NCBI GenBank assembly: GCA_014871385.1
Contig: CM026431.1
Span: forward strand, 15,417,118 to 15,481,117
DNA length: 64,000 bases
Direction of reading: 5' to 3'
Source: Ceratodon purpureus
Lineage: Eukaryota; Streptophyta; Bryopsida; Pseudoditrichales; Ditrichaceae
The notes below the pieces were generated by a model. It was given only the letters and a program-made list of their open reading frames with translations. It did no database searches and had not been told where the DNA came from. Shown piece by piece: positions 32,380 to 43,813 of this stretch (its first letter is position 1; the number at the start of each line of letters is the position of its first letter). A program made the position numbers and the translations under genes.

Positions 32380-33250
32380 TTTTTATAAAGATTATTTATC
32401 TCAAATCCCTACGTATGGCTTGGTAAAATTTTAGACAATGTTTAAGGTGATGAAAGAGTTATTACTGAGCATCATGGATTTTGTGGTCAAATTCAATCTA
32501 TGGTGTTTGCGGAGACTTAGATGCTTTGCTTTGCATCAGTTTGTCTACGCCACAAAAAGTGCATTGATTCCATTTATACACTTTCATACGACATGGCTAT
32601 TGATTTTTATAATGAATACTGCAAGTTGGATGAATTTATCATGCAGGAGTAAGTAAAGAGATTTATCCTTGCTATTAGATGTAGTCCATGTATTTGTGGT
32701 AGTCTTCAAAAGAAGATTAAGAGCAGCAAATGGTCATTAATAAAGCGAGGGATTGTAAGGATGTTTGAAAGTCTTGATTGCATGTATTGGACTTAGAAAA
32801 TTGCTTTGTAGCATTATAGGGCAATTCCATGACAATGATCAAAACCGCAGCATCATCCTCAAGAGTATTGCAAATTAAGTCTTTAAATTTGGCACATGAT
32901 CTTTGGTTTACATTGAGGCAACAATGACATCAATGCGTTAAACTACTCACCGTTCCTTTTAAACATGTTGTGGAGCTGAGGGCAAGGTAAGAATTTTGAG
33001 GTAAATGAGCATCTCTATTCCCACTTGTACCTTTTGGTTGATGTTATTTATCTACCACATGTGTGTTTTGTACACCTAGAAACATTAAATTGAAAGAGCA
33101 TCTTTCTCAATGCTAAAAAGGTGCATTAAAAGATGTAAAAAGGCCATTTGAAGTGTTTCAAACTAGAAGGAAGATTATCAAGAACCATGTGTGACAATGG
33201 AACTTGGACATCATTGAAAATATTTTGATTGTGGAGGACAAGCAAGGCTT
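32380..33250 (+). pseudogene. PIF/Harbinger transposase (ALP1-like nuclease) remnant
   Basis: Pieces of the Harbinger nuclease appear in the correct order but in shifting frames with stops: LLLSIMDFVVKF and STPQKVH, then SYDMAIDFYNEYCKLDEF (~32583-32640), FESLDCMYWT (32767-32793, for the usual SIDCMHWxWKNC), IILKSIA, FGTCFF, NNDINALNYSPF (32920-32955, the second catalytic Asp), and KDVKRPFEVFQ with ILIVEDKQG at the end (~33120-33245). Several in-frame stops (TAG 32794-32796, others) make it non-functional. Identification rests on established motif order. Confidence 0.75.
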
Positions 33251-36023
33251 GTGATTAAATTCATTTGGAAACTATGATGTTCTTGTAAAGACTTGTCTTC
33301 TTCCATTTACTTTCTGTGACTTGTAATTTAGCACTTAACGGGTAGAGAAAATATTATATGAAGGGGGTACAAGCAACCAAGGAAGGGAGATAATCAAGAT
33401 TAATGACACAAAGAACAATTATGCAATTGTCTATTTAGAGCTTAAATGAAAGAGATTTAAATAAAAAAAATCATACAATGCAAAAGTATAATAAAAAACA
33501 ACAAAAACACATTGATTGAGTCTGGATGAAGAAGGTTATACGACATAATTAGAAACATGCAATAAGATTGTTCACAGTAAAAGCGTATGCTTTAAGTGCA
33601 TTGCATTCCACACTTTGCCTTCAGAAGCAAATAAAAAAAAATGAACCCTAAAAGTTTACAATCAGCAAAAGCCTATGAAACAATGAACAAAATTAGCCTA
33701 AGCTAAGAGACAAAGATGAAGAGCAATCAAAGTGACCCTCAATCAACTAGAGGCACTAGTAGAAAACATGTCCAAGTACACTAAAAATTACATCAAAATG
33801 ACAGCTAAATTTGGATTTCAAAAATGGTGTATTCTTTGGTGTCATCCGGCACCTGACATGAGCAAAATCCTCTTGGGGCAAAGGTGAATAGGGTCACCGT
33901 GGTCCCCACGAATCTTGCGTATTTTAGCCTAAGTCATGTGGAGTCCATTGTTTTAAAAAAATAAAAAAATCAGAAACGTCACGTGGAGTCCGTTGTTTTT
34001 AGAAAAAGTAAATTGGGAATGTAGAACAACAGTGCAATTGTTTTGGACATTAAAGTGACTACAATGTTTATTTTGATATAATATACTCTTTGATTTATAA
34101 CATACCTAAGTGATTGAAGTTGATAATAATAGACATGGTCTATGTTGAGGGCGAAGGGATGGTTAACACTGCAATCATCATCCAGTTGTGTGTATACAAG
34201 GTTGGAATTGAGAGTTTCTATACTAGAAGAGTGACATATTCACAGCAATGCATATGAGACTTCCTGCTTCCGAGTCTTGAGTTGCAAGTGGAAGACATCC
34301 GTGCCAGGTGGCTCCTGTCCCAACTAACTTTGCAGTTATAACTAGTTCGCTGCCACCGCCCAAATGCGGGGTCGATTCTAATTGGACGCAAATTGTCTAC
34401 ATTCCAAGGTGCCTTCGAAATACATTACAAGAAGAGAGTGGCAGGAAATGAATACCAAAAACTTCCAACAGCGAACCAGGTTTGAGCTCCCATTTTAGAT
34501 GAGCACCATAAGGATTTTTTGGTGTTGTTCTTTGGTGTTCTTGAGCTCAGTTTCCACTAGTGAGGGTAAATACCAAAAACAAACAAAATGATCTGTAGGG
34601 AAAAAAAAAAAAAAAAAAAAAAAAAAAAACAAAACAAAACAAAAAAAAAAAAATGGTTAGATGATGAGGTTTTTCCCAATCCAATATGACATGAAACCTG
34701 GATAAAAATGGAAAAAAAAGAGCAAGTGATTCAAAAAAAAAATAATGCAAATTTAACATGACACAAAAAATAAAAAATTATAAAAACTCATGAACCAACG
34801 CAAAGGATGAGGAACTTGCAAGAATGCAATTATAAAGATGAATTTTTGGATGAGGAGTAATGCAACAATCAAAGTGACAAAAAAAATAAAATAAAATAAA
34901 TAAAATAAAACAAAAATTGTGAATTCACAAATAGCGTAAGCAAGGACCTATATGTTGCAATAGTGGTTGATAAAGGTAAGGTTTTGGATGCTCTCCCATT
35001 CATTGTTGTATTCAACAGTCGTCAATGGGATGCTCAATTTTATACCATGGGCGTTGCTTGAATCCGAGTTTGCTTCCCCCGATGCACCTCCATAGAACAT
35101 CTTTTGATACATTGATACTTCTCTTTTTCATCTTTTGTTGTTCTCTTTTTGGATTCCATGCTTAGTTTGAAGCATCAAAGTTTATACTTTTGCCGCGATT
35201 GAAATTCCTCGCACGCTCTAATATTGAAATTCTTTAGTAAGCATTTAAAGTAATAACATTACTACGTGGTCCTTTATAGCTTTCGCCTTCCGCATGTTTG
35301 TTTCTGACACCTACTATGTAACTTAAGCTTAGAATTTGAAAATTGAGGATATCTCCTTTGCTCCACCAAGTCTACTTTGCAACCATTATCTCTTGCGGCC
35401 TAGATGGTCATTGGACAAAACACTCTCTAGAATCAGAGCAACATCCTTGTCCGACATCTCATTGTCGTTGCTATTTTAATAGCCACCTCAATTTGCCACA
35501 AACAATGCCTTCTAAACTACCATGGCCACAACCACCGAAGTCGTCTCCCCTATATTTTCCTACTTTTATACATCTTTGAATGAGTCCTATTACTAATGGA
35601 CCTCTTTGAACAAATGCCAAGAGTGCAAAAATGTAAAAGCTTTGCTGCTTTGAGTGCAAATCTTTGAATGCCCGCTCTATTACATCTTATATTAGCAATC
35701 CAACTTTCTACAATCCAAGACCTCCATATATAATCTCAAAATCTAATACATCAAATTTAATGTTTTCTCACTTGGTTTCTTAAGATCTTGTTCGTTGACT
35801 ACAATTCTATTGTGAAAGGATTTACTTGAAATGGATTTACTTGAAATGGATTATGACGAGCTTTCAAAACACTGTTTTATGTTGCTCATTTCCACAAAAT
35901 GGCCCAACAACATAGTTAAAAAACTTGAAGTTCCACATAAATTCTTGTCTTCCATTGCACAATAATTCTAGGTGTTTGTTGTGCTTCTTGCCTCTACAAC
36001 TGTCATCTTAGTATTGACTGTAT
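33251..36023. other. Intergenic; poly(A) tract 34601-34653 and small direct repeats
   Basis: No gene was recognised. A ~30-nt A run at about 34601 continues as CAAAACAAAAC and more A, a possible retroposon tail. CAYGTGGAGTCCRTTGTTTT occurs twice (about 33937 and 33979). A 15-bp direct duplication (GATTTACTTGAAATG) lies at about 35818-35848. Confidence 0.45.
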
Positions 36024-36045
36024 CTAAGGTGGAGGTACCCATACC
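36024..36045 (+). repeat. Left terminal inverted repeat
   Basis: 22 bp, identical in reverse complement to 39848-39869. It contains the palindrome GGTACC. Confidence 0.9.
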
Positions 36046-36530
36046 CGAGAGGCTCCCCATGCTGAGCATGTAGGCTTCCCAGATGTTGCACATGTCATGA
36101 CCCAATGTGGACATTTTTTTTAATATTGGTAAAGTGACTGACAGCGCTGGGTAATTGAACAGTGCAGAAATGGCTGCACCCGGGATTAGCATTCAGTTTC
36201 TGAGAAAATGGAAATAGAAGATTTCCTGAGAAAATTGTTGTGGCCATGATGGCAGTGGTGGTGTGGTGGTTTGCATTCACTTAATGACAACTTCCAGAAA
36301 ATCGAAGGCTCGGTTGTGGTAATGAATGTTAACTGAAAATTGGTGCAAAATTAGCAGCTACTAGTTCCATCTTTGTCAGAATTAAAAATCTGTGACGTCA
36401 AGCAAGAAGCAATAAGAAGTCGGGTTTGAGGCAACCTTTCCACACATCATTCTAAACACTTCTTCCTCCCATTCTCATAGTTTTATTGTGCAATTTCAAT
36501 AGTTACAAGTGCTGCCTTCACTAGCATATC

Positions 36531-39326
36531 ATGGCACCTCAACTCCATGGTACCGTAGCACTTAGTGATCACTATGAGGGAACTTGGTCAGATGAGGATA
36601 ACCAGAGTGGGGATGGTTTAGAGGACGAGGATCAGAACATGGAGGGTAGTGACGGAGGTAGAAGTGAAGAAGGGGAGGCCGAAGGGAGCGAGATGATGGA
36701 CTACGGCCAACTAAACATGGTCATGCAAAGCCGACAGAGGCAGCGTAGAGACTCCAGTGGCACAGCAAGTCTGCAAGCATGGAGAGGCTCAGCAGGTGAA
36801 AGAGCACGAGGTGGCTCCGATGGCGTCCAAGCAAGGGGACTGTCTCAGCAGCCTGGCCGATCAGCAGCGGGCCCTGGGCTGTACAGGAACGTCGGAGGCG
36901 TTCACCTCTTCACCAGCGGGGTGGTCTCAGGTGGGCCTCCGCTGAGGAGGTTGACGAGAGCAGCGAGGACGGGAGCGGTCCGGCAGTCAAATGGGCAGTC
37001 CATTGAAGACATCACCGCCCTGGACTCCGACTCTCCTACACAGCCCTCGGCATTTTGGGCTGTCCTTCAAAGCCCCGGTACACAGCCATCACAACCCCGT
37101 GGAGCTCGTGAGGGACGGCAAAGAGGTGGCAGCGGCAGTAGCACAAGACGTGAGAGACCATGGTCGAGCAGCCAACTTAGAGAAGCAATGGCATGCGCAG
37201 ATGGAGGTATGAGCATGAAAAAAGCATCTGGTATGTATCACATACCTTATTCCACATTTCAAGAGTGGTGTTATGGCATCAAGAGGACTAGAAAGAGAGG
37301 ACCTGCTGCAGTTTTAAATCCAGCTGAGGAGCAACAGTTAGTCGATTACTTCATACGGATGTGCGAATTGGGACTAGGCCTGACACCCACGGCATTAAAG
37401 TTGAAGGTCTATGACATAACCAAGTCCAGGCCGACACCCTTCCGCAATGGTATCCCGGGCCAGGGCTGGATGCGCTGGTGGAAGCGCCGCCACCCAGAGC
37501 TCACATTACGAGTAGCACAGGCTCTAGAAACCGCACGAGCAAAGGGATTATATGTTGCTAACGTCAAAAGTTTCTATGACAATTTGGAAAGTCTATGTAC
37601 CTTGCACAATTACAGTCCAGATCAAATCTGGAACTCTGATGAGTCGGGGGCGCAAGGGGGGCGCAATGGTGGTGGTGTAGTCATCGCTTGCAGAGGCGCA
37701 CGGCATGTCCATTCAATCATACCGGATCAGAGAGACGGGCTGTCTGTCCTAGTTTGCATAAACGCAGGGGGGTCAGCTATTCCAACATTCTACGTTTTTC
37801 GGGGCACAAGGTTCAGGCAGAACTACATTGAAAGGTGCGAGCACGGGGCTACGATGGCAATGCGGCCCCAGGCTTGGATGACCACGTACCTGTTTAGTGC
37901 GTGGTTGTCCCACTTCATTGAGAGTGTGCAAGGACAGGGCGGTAGTTCGCAAGAACGCAGGCACCTCTTAATTCTTGACGGGCATTATTCGCATGTGTGA
38001 CCCTCGATGTCGTCAGAGAGGCTCGTGCGGCAGGGCTGGACACTCTCACGCTACCTGCGCACACATCGCACGCCATGCAGCCACATGACGTTAGTATCTT
38101 CAGCCATTCAAGCTACATTTCAGAGCCTACCGAGATTATTGGACATCTCGAAACATGTCTTAACCAACAAACAAGACTACTCTAGCGCAGTGGGTTTCTC
38201 TGGGGTTGCGAAAAGCTCTCACCTCGAGCAACATTCTGAGTGGCTTCCGCGGCACAAGTATATGTCCCATCAACCCTCCAGCCATGAACAGACATCTCAC
38301 ACCGTCAGAAATATTCTGCGAGACAGGTACTGCACAAGTCGGAGAGGAAACGGCAGAGGGCGGAGGTCCTACGGAGCAACCACAGTCAGGGCCGCAGAGG
38401 ACATGAGACTCCGAAAACCGTTGGAGGCTGCGAGCTCTCAGTCGATCGAGGCAGAGTTCGACGAAGTCCCGGACTCCACTGCGGCACATTTTTTTGTGGC
38501 GCCGAATCACACTGACGAAGAAGTCGCCAACAAATTGGCGAGGCTGGAGCTCGATGAGGGGGAGCCCGAGTCAATCACTCGATTCCTGACGTTTCTCACC
38601 ATTGCTGATCGTACAAATCCCCAAAGGCGCGATCCCATCCTATATTTCACACAATCCAAGATATTGACCTCGGATGAGTAAGCAGCGACAGTTGAAAGAC
38701 AAAAAGAGGCAAAAGAATTAGCAGTACGAGAGAAAGAGAGGGTACGTGAGGAGAAAGAGGCCGCGAAGCGTAGCAAGGCGCTCGAGAAGGAGGCGAGGGC
38801 GCTAGAAACAGCTGCAGCGCGCGAGCGGAGAAACGCTGAGAAGGAACAGGCGCTGCGCATGCGAACTGAGTGCGCTGCACATGTCGCAGCGGCGCGCGCC
38901 ATGAAAGCAGCAGAGAAAGCCAGGCTGGCTGCAAAGCGAGTCGGCCCGCGTTGTCGCGGCGGGAGGGCAACGGCGACAGCACAGGGCCATCAAGTCGGGA
39001 GCTTGGACGAAGCGCACGGAAGCGGGGGCGCTGGGGACGAGAGCGGCCATGTGTCGGAGCCGTGGCGCATCGACTTCACCTTCGCTCCAGGTGGAATCCC
39101 CAATCAATTTGCGTCCTTCACACCACCATCGCCCCAGATGCATCAACAATTCTACATGGACGCACGCCTCCTGCACAACCAATTTGGTGGCCCAATGATA
39201 TCGACGATGCCAACCCACCCATCACAACCAATTCTACAGCCAACGCCTGTACAAAATTTCCTCCCTACATTTCGTGTGCCACGATGGGGATCACCATTAG
39301 TCTCAGAGCTCCAAGCGCGAGAGTAG
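36531..39326 (+). pseudogene. pogo/Tigger-like DDE transposase, disrupted
   Basis: The ATG at 36531 opens 489 intact codons: an acidic, disordered N-terminus, a pipsqueak-type helix-turn-helix near residue 227 (MKKASGMYHIPYSTFQEW), a CENP-B-like region, the first catalytic Asp in WNSDESG (D370) and the second in LILDGHYSH (D483). At 37993-37998 an extra TG pair shifts the frame to TGA. The protein resumes in another frame (TLDVV, LTLPAHTSHAMQPHDVSIF, third Asp at 38087), loses one base near 38101, hits TAA at 38161, changes frame again before ~38440 and meets TAA at 38679. After that stop a Glu/Lys/Ala coiled coil (~38690-38940) and a Pro-rich tail run to 39326. At least three frame changes and two stops make it non-functional. 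Confidence 0.85.
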
Positions 39327-39847
39327 CAAGCGGGAGAGCGAGAGTGAGTTAGAGGGCCGTTGGAGGAAAAGCGCGGGCTCGGGTGCCTCACCTTGAACAG
39401 GCCGGCCAGGTTGGAAGTCGGAGTGATGCAACCCAAAATTGGGGTGGTACAGCACGACATGCGGTCCATGCAGTCATGGCCTTTTGTTTATCTCTACACA
39501 GGCTATGAGCCACTCCTTGCTCGCAGGAAGGTTCCTGCTTAGAGGTTTTTAGTTCCCTTCTTTTCAATTTCCAGGGAGTAGGTTTAGCTGAAATTAATGA
39601 TCTCCTATCACGGGTATTAGTGGACTTGTGTTCCAAAATTGCTCTTCATGTTATTGGTTATTGGTGAAACTATATGTTGGTTACCCATTCAAACCAACTT
39701 TTCACCTTAAAAATTTGTAGTAATTTCAATTTTGCTAAAAAAAATTCAAAAAATGCTCATTCTTCATGAACCTTATTTCCCTTCCTTCAAAAAATTTCTC
39801 CCAACTTGTAATCTTACTGATACTGTGCCAATCGCCTTAACTTGTCA

Positions 39848-39869
39848 GGTATGGGTACCTCCACCTTAG
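39848..39869 (-). repeat. Right terminal inverted repeat
   Basis: Exact inverse copy of 36024-36045. Inside the element the similarity fades within five bases. Confidence 0.9.
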
Positions 39870-40357
39870 TGTAAAGAAAAATGCATATGTCAAAGGAAGG
39901 AATCTTGCCGAGATCGGATGGTATTTGGTTAGACGCAAGAGAGTGATAAGAGTCTTTTCATGCTTCTTGAGCCGTGTTGAAATTGCTCCACATGCTAAGG
40001 TAGAAACATCTATTTATGTTTGAATAAGAAATTAATTTGGTTTGAACTAGGACACTTAAATGAGCTTGAGATTTTTTGAAAGTCAAATAGGAGAAGAGAC
40101 CAATGATGTAACGTGATTAATTAAATTGCAAATTAAGGGGGAAATTCATATGCAAAGTGAAGATTCTCTTGGCACTTGTTTCCAATCAAGACCTAGCACT
40201 ATTATGGTCCCCTCCAGCACATGTTTCCACTGTAATATTGGATCCACTATCCAAACATGCATCACATAGATACCAATTGTACGTGTCGAATCACCTAATG
40301 CCCAATCCTGTTCACGCATATACCATGAACCAATTGTGTTCACTTGTAACACAATTA

Positions 40358-40477
40358 ATATATTTATATATTTATATATTTATATATTTATATATTTATA
40401 TATTTATATATTTATATATTTATATATTTATATATTTATATATTTATATATTTATATATTTATATATTTATATATTA
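40358..40477. repeat. 10-bp tandem microsatellite (TATATATTTA)n
   Basis: About twelve near-perfect head-to-tail copies. Confidence 0.95.
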
Positions 40478-42275
40478 TAATGTAGAATAAGGTCTTTCCA
40501 ATTAGCCAAAGATCAAATGCTAACTCTACATATTCATTGATATATGGACAATAAAAGAGGTTAATTGAGAATTCAAGTGTTCACATTGATACTAGAATTT
40601 AAATGCATTTGCCTTTAATCCTTCACAACTCAAAGTGGTTTAAGAAAATTACAATTTTAGAGTTATTTATCTCAAACTCTTTGTTTCAAATTTAGTGATT
40701 CTTTTTATATTATTTAACTAGTTAAAATTTAAGCAACTTTAAATATACAAGTGCTCATTAAAACTTTGTAAGATTTGAGCAATGGATTGGAAAATGATAT
40801 TATGTCTTTGGATTGTAGAATACACATTCAAAAATGAGATTTTGGAGGTGTTAAACTTTGAAGTTAATTAAAGTCTTGATAATATTTTCAAAAATGAAGG
40901 TGACCAAGTGCATCCATGACCTATGTAAGCACTTGTTTGTTGCAATCTTCCATTTTAAGAACAAGCATCAATATAATTATTGTAAATTTTAGACATGAGA
41001 GAGACTCTTTGATGTACAATTGAAGATTAAAATATATATATTTAAAAATAGGAGTTGATATATTCAAGAACATAATACATATAGTTATTTTGCATGAATA
41101 AGAAAAGGCAATTCCTTCAATAAAAAGAAAAAAACTTCCAAACACAAGAAATATCACATAATACATGTCTTGTAATTTCAAGTATTTGTAATATTTTGTG
41201 TTTTTTTCATATGTACTTTGATAGTCATACAACTCCAAATTAAAATTTTACTTTTCTATAAGATGTATATAATAATTTTCCAACTTTTGTCAATAAAGTC
41301 TATAATCTAATTCTTTACATATTTTTAGTTATTTGTCTTTGAAACACTCAAACGACTAGAATGTCCTTGCCCAGGCTGTAAAAGTTAAAGCCCCTACTGG
41401 CTCTCTTAAGGTAAACTAGTCTATGACCACCACAACAAGGAATGCTACCTATATATGATATTTCATGAAATTTAAAATAATTTTATTAAAAGAAAATATG
41501 ATTTGAAGGTCAATGCACTTAAAGTCAAAATTGTTTGATAAAATTTGAATTAGTTTTGAATTTTCAAATGATATTGGAATGACCACTACTAGACTAGTTC
41601 ATTACCACCTAACTATCAATCAACGATCACTATTATTTGGGTGCAAAAGCAATTGATTTTCTTTTAGATACCACCGTGTACCAATCGTTTTACTACTATA
41701 TGATTTTTTGTCAAGTATCACCATCATGTCTTATATCCATTGGTCTTTCCATTACCACCCTTATCTTATATAATTTGCATCAAATTTCAACCTATAACCA
41801 CTACTCTTGCATCTATTGTCATCAATAACTCAAGTTTGGTAAACAATAAATGTGTTATTGGGAGTTAAAAAACATTTTTATAATTTGTGCTTATCTATAA
41901 ATGGTAATCATAGGATAAAGCACCTTACATACAGAAGCCCTGAGTATGATGATTTATCTAAATCCCTCCATCAAGCTTGACTTGGAGCCTACACTTGATA
42001 GAGGTAAGACAAATCCTTGCCCTTATTACTATATTAGAGTGGGGTATTAAAAAATTTGAAAAAAGCCCCAATAAGCTGAAAACGGGGAGAGCCAAAAATT
42101 TCGACCTAACCAAGGTACACTTGTTGGGGAGAAATAAGAAGACCCTGGGTTTGATTACAAAAGCAATACACTAATTCAAATTTCACACTTTCCAGTCGCT
42201 AAAAAACGTACATTAAAAACACCTGTCGAAGTGCAGGTCTGCAAGGAATTTGGTCGAAGAATGAAGTCGGATGAA
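40478..42275. other. Intergenic AT-rich DNA
   Basis: No coding, RNA or transposon signal was recognised. Confidence 0.5.
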
Positions 42276-42375
42276 GCCAAGCCAAGCCAAGCCAAGCCAA
42301 GCCTGACGCCAACAGAAAACCACATTCCCCCCAAAGAAAAAGAAAAAAAAAAAAAAAAAAAAAAAACCACATTCC
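42276..42375. repeat. (GCCAA)n repeat, then poly(A) flanked by a 13-bp direct repeat
   Basis: Five GCCAA copies (42276-42302) are followed by AAAACCACATTCC at 42316-42328, a CCCCAAAG-poly(A) tract, and the same 13 bases at 42363-42375. The layout resembles a minute, 5'-truncated poly(A) retroposon with its target duplication. Slippage could also produce it. Confidence 0.6.
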
Positions 42376-42938
42376 AGGTCACAAGCCTTGCCTTACAAGC
42401 CGGACGGAATCATGTCTGTGCATGCCCTCTGCCCTCGGTAGGCCCATCACAGAACCATGAATAGATTCCCCATTGTCCGCACCCTGTCTTGGAACTCGCT
42501 CCATTAAAGAACGCATTTCAAACAACCATCACTGCAGTCACACCAACCACAATCTACACATCTTCTAGACACAAACACACCAATATACACACCAAGTACA
42601 TATCAGTCTGTTTCCAATACTATATCAAAGGTAAGCCGCACTGGTCACACGAAGTTGGAGTAGGCATTTGCAGCAGGGCTCTCACAATAGCACAGCCAAT
42701 GGAGCCATGAGCCTTCAGGTTGAAGCTTGGAGAGCAATGATGGTGTCCTCTTCCCGGCCTTAATGGTGTCCTTGATGCCAGGAATTCAAACTCACCTAGA
42801 TGCCGCAGTTTTCATTCCACTCCTGTGGGCGCCGCAGTGGATGATCTTCCACCTTGTCGGCACCATGGCTGACGATCTCTGTGGGACTGCCATGGCAGCA
42901 AGGGAACTGGAACTCAGATTCCTGTTCTTCAGGGTGCG

Positions 42939-42946
42939 TATAAAAG
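42939..42946 (+). promoter_or_regulatory. Candidate TATA box of the first RDR gene
   Basis: TATAAAAG lies 875 bp upstream of the start codon, in a local rise of GC content. A GTAAG donor (43192) and a pyrimidine-rich tract ending TTCAGCAG (43464) could bound a leader intron, which would account for the distance. Confidence 0.4.
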
Positions 42947-43813
42947 CGCTTGTTTGTTAGTTGCAGTCGAAGTCTCCGAGAAGATGATCGAAGTGGTCGT
43001 GGTGGATTGTGCTCAGAATGCTTTCAGGTGATGGTTTGAGTGAATTGACGACTTTGTGTAGCGCTTCTGGAAGTTCGCTTTGTTTGTTGATATTTCTCAC
43101 TGGTGAGGTTTTTGTTGTTGCAGCTCATTTGGTGAATTCGAGGATAAAGGTGATCGTTTTGTGATGTGATTGAGACGGAGTTTCTTGCTTGGTAAGTTTT
43201 CAGAGGCATCATGTGTTTGGATTGTGAGCATGATGGTTGTGGAATCTGGTTGAGATGGAGCTTTACTGTTTCATGCATCACGTGGGATGTGATGCTTGAA
43301 GTTGTGGTGTTGTTAGTGGGTTAGCAATGGCGTCCTGTTTGCTTGTTTAGGAGATGCTCGATCAGAGTTTTGAGTTTTTTGCTCGTCTGTGATCATGTTA
43401 TGGGTGGGTTAAAATTTTTGGTGTACCTTTGAATCATCATTGATTTTTGTTTGGATTCAGCAGGTTTGAAACCCCACTAGTTTTTTTTTTTTTTCTCCTC
43501 AATTGGTTGTGTTCCGGGTCTGTTGTTGGGGTTTATGTAGAGTTGGGGGTTTTGATGAATTGTTGGTTGATGATTCCTTCGGAGATTCGGTGTTTTGGAT
43601 TGTCAACGACTTGGTGGTTTTTGTGCTACAGGATTGTACGATGACTTCGTGACTTCCAGCTGAAGATGAGAAGCGATTTTCTGTGTTGATGTTGCAAGTA
43701 GAGTGGTTGTCTGTACGAAATGGCCGGTTCTGTGTGAGAGATTGGAGATGGTGCGTGTGAGGGAGGCGCTAATTGCTTAAGTTTCGAAGAGCGAGCGGGG
43801 GGATTTTAGTACA

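Larger units (their letters stand above)
36024..39869 (+). mobile_element. pogo/Tigger-type DNA transposon, complete ends, dead transposase
   Basis: The 3,846-bp element is bounded by perfect 22-bp inverted repeats (36024-36045 and 39848-39869, beginning CTAAGGTGGAGG). The transposase gene lies between them in one orientation. TA occurs next to both ends but not at equal distance, so the exact TA target duplication is uncertain. The ends are perfect while the coding region is broken, so the copy could still be mobilised in trans. Confidence 0.85.

Noticed and set aside
34547..34759. Phe-rich minus-strand ORF
   Set aside because: Read-through of a poly(A)/poly(T) tract.
38502..39218. Minus-strand ORFs of 110-140 aa
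   Set aside because: Shadows of the coiled-coil tail of the pogo-type transposase remnant.
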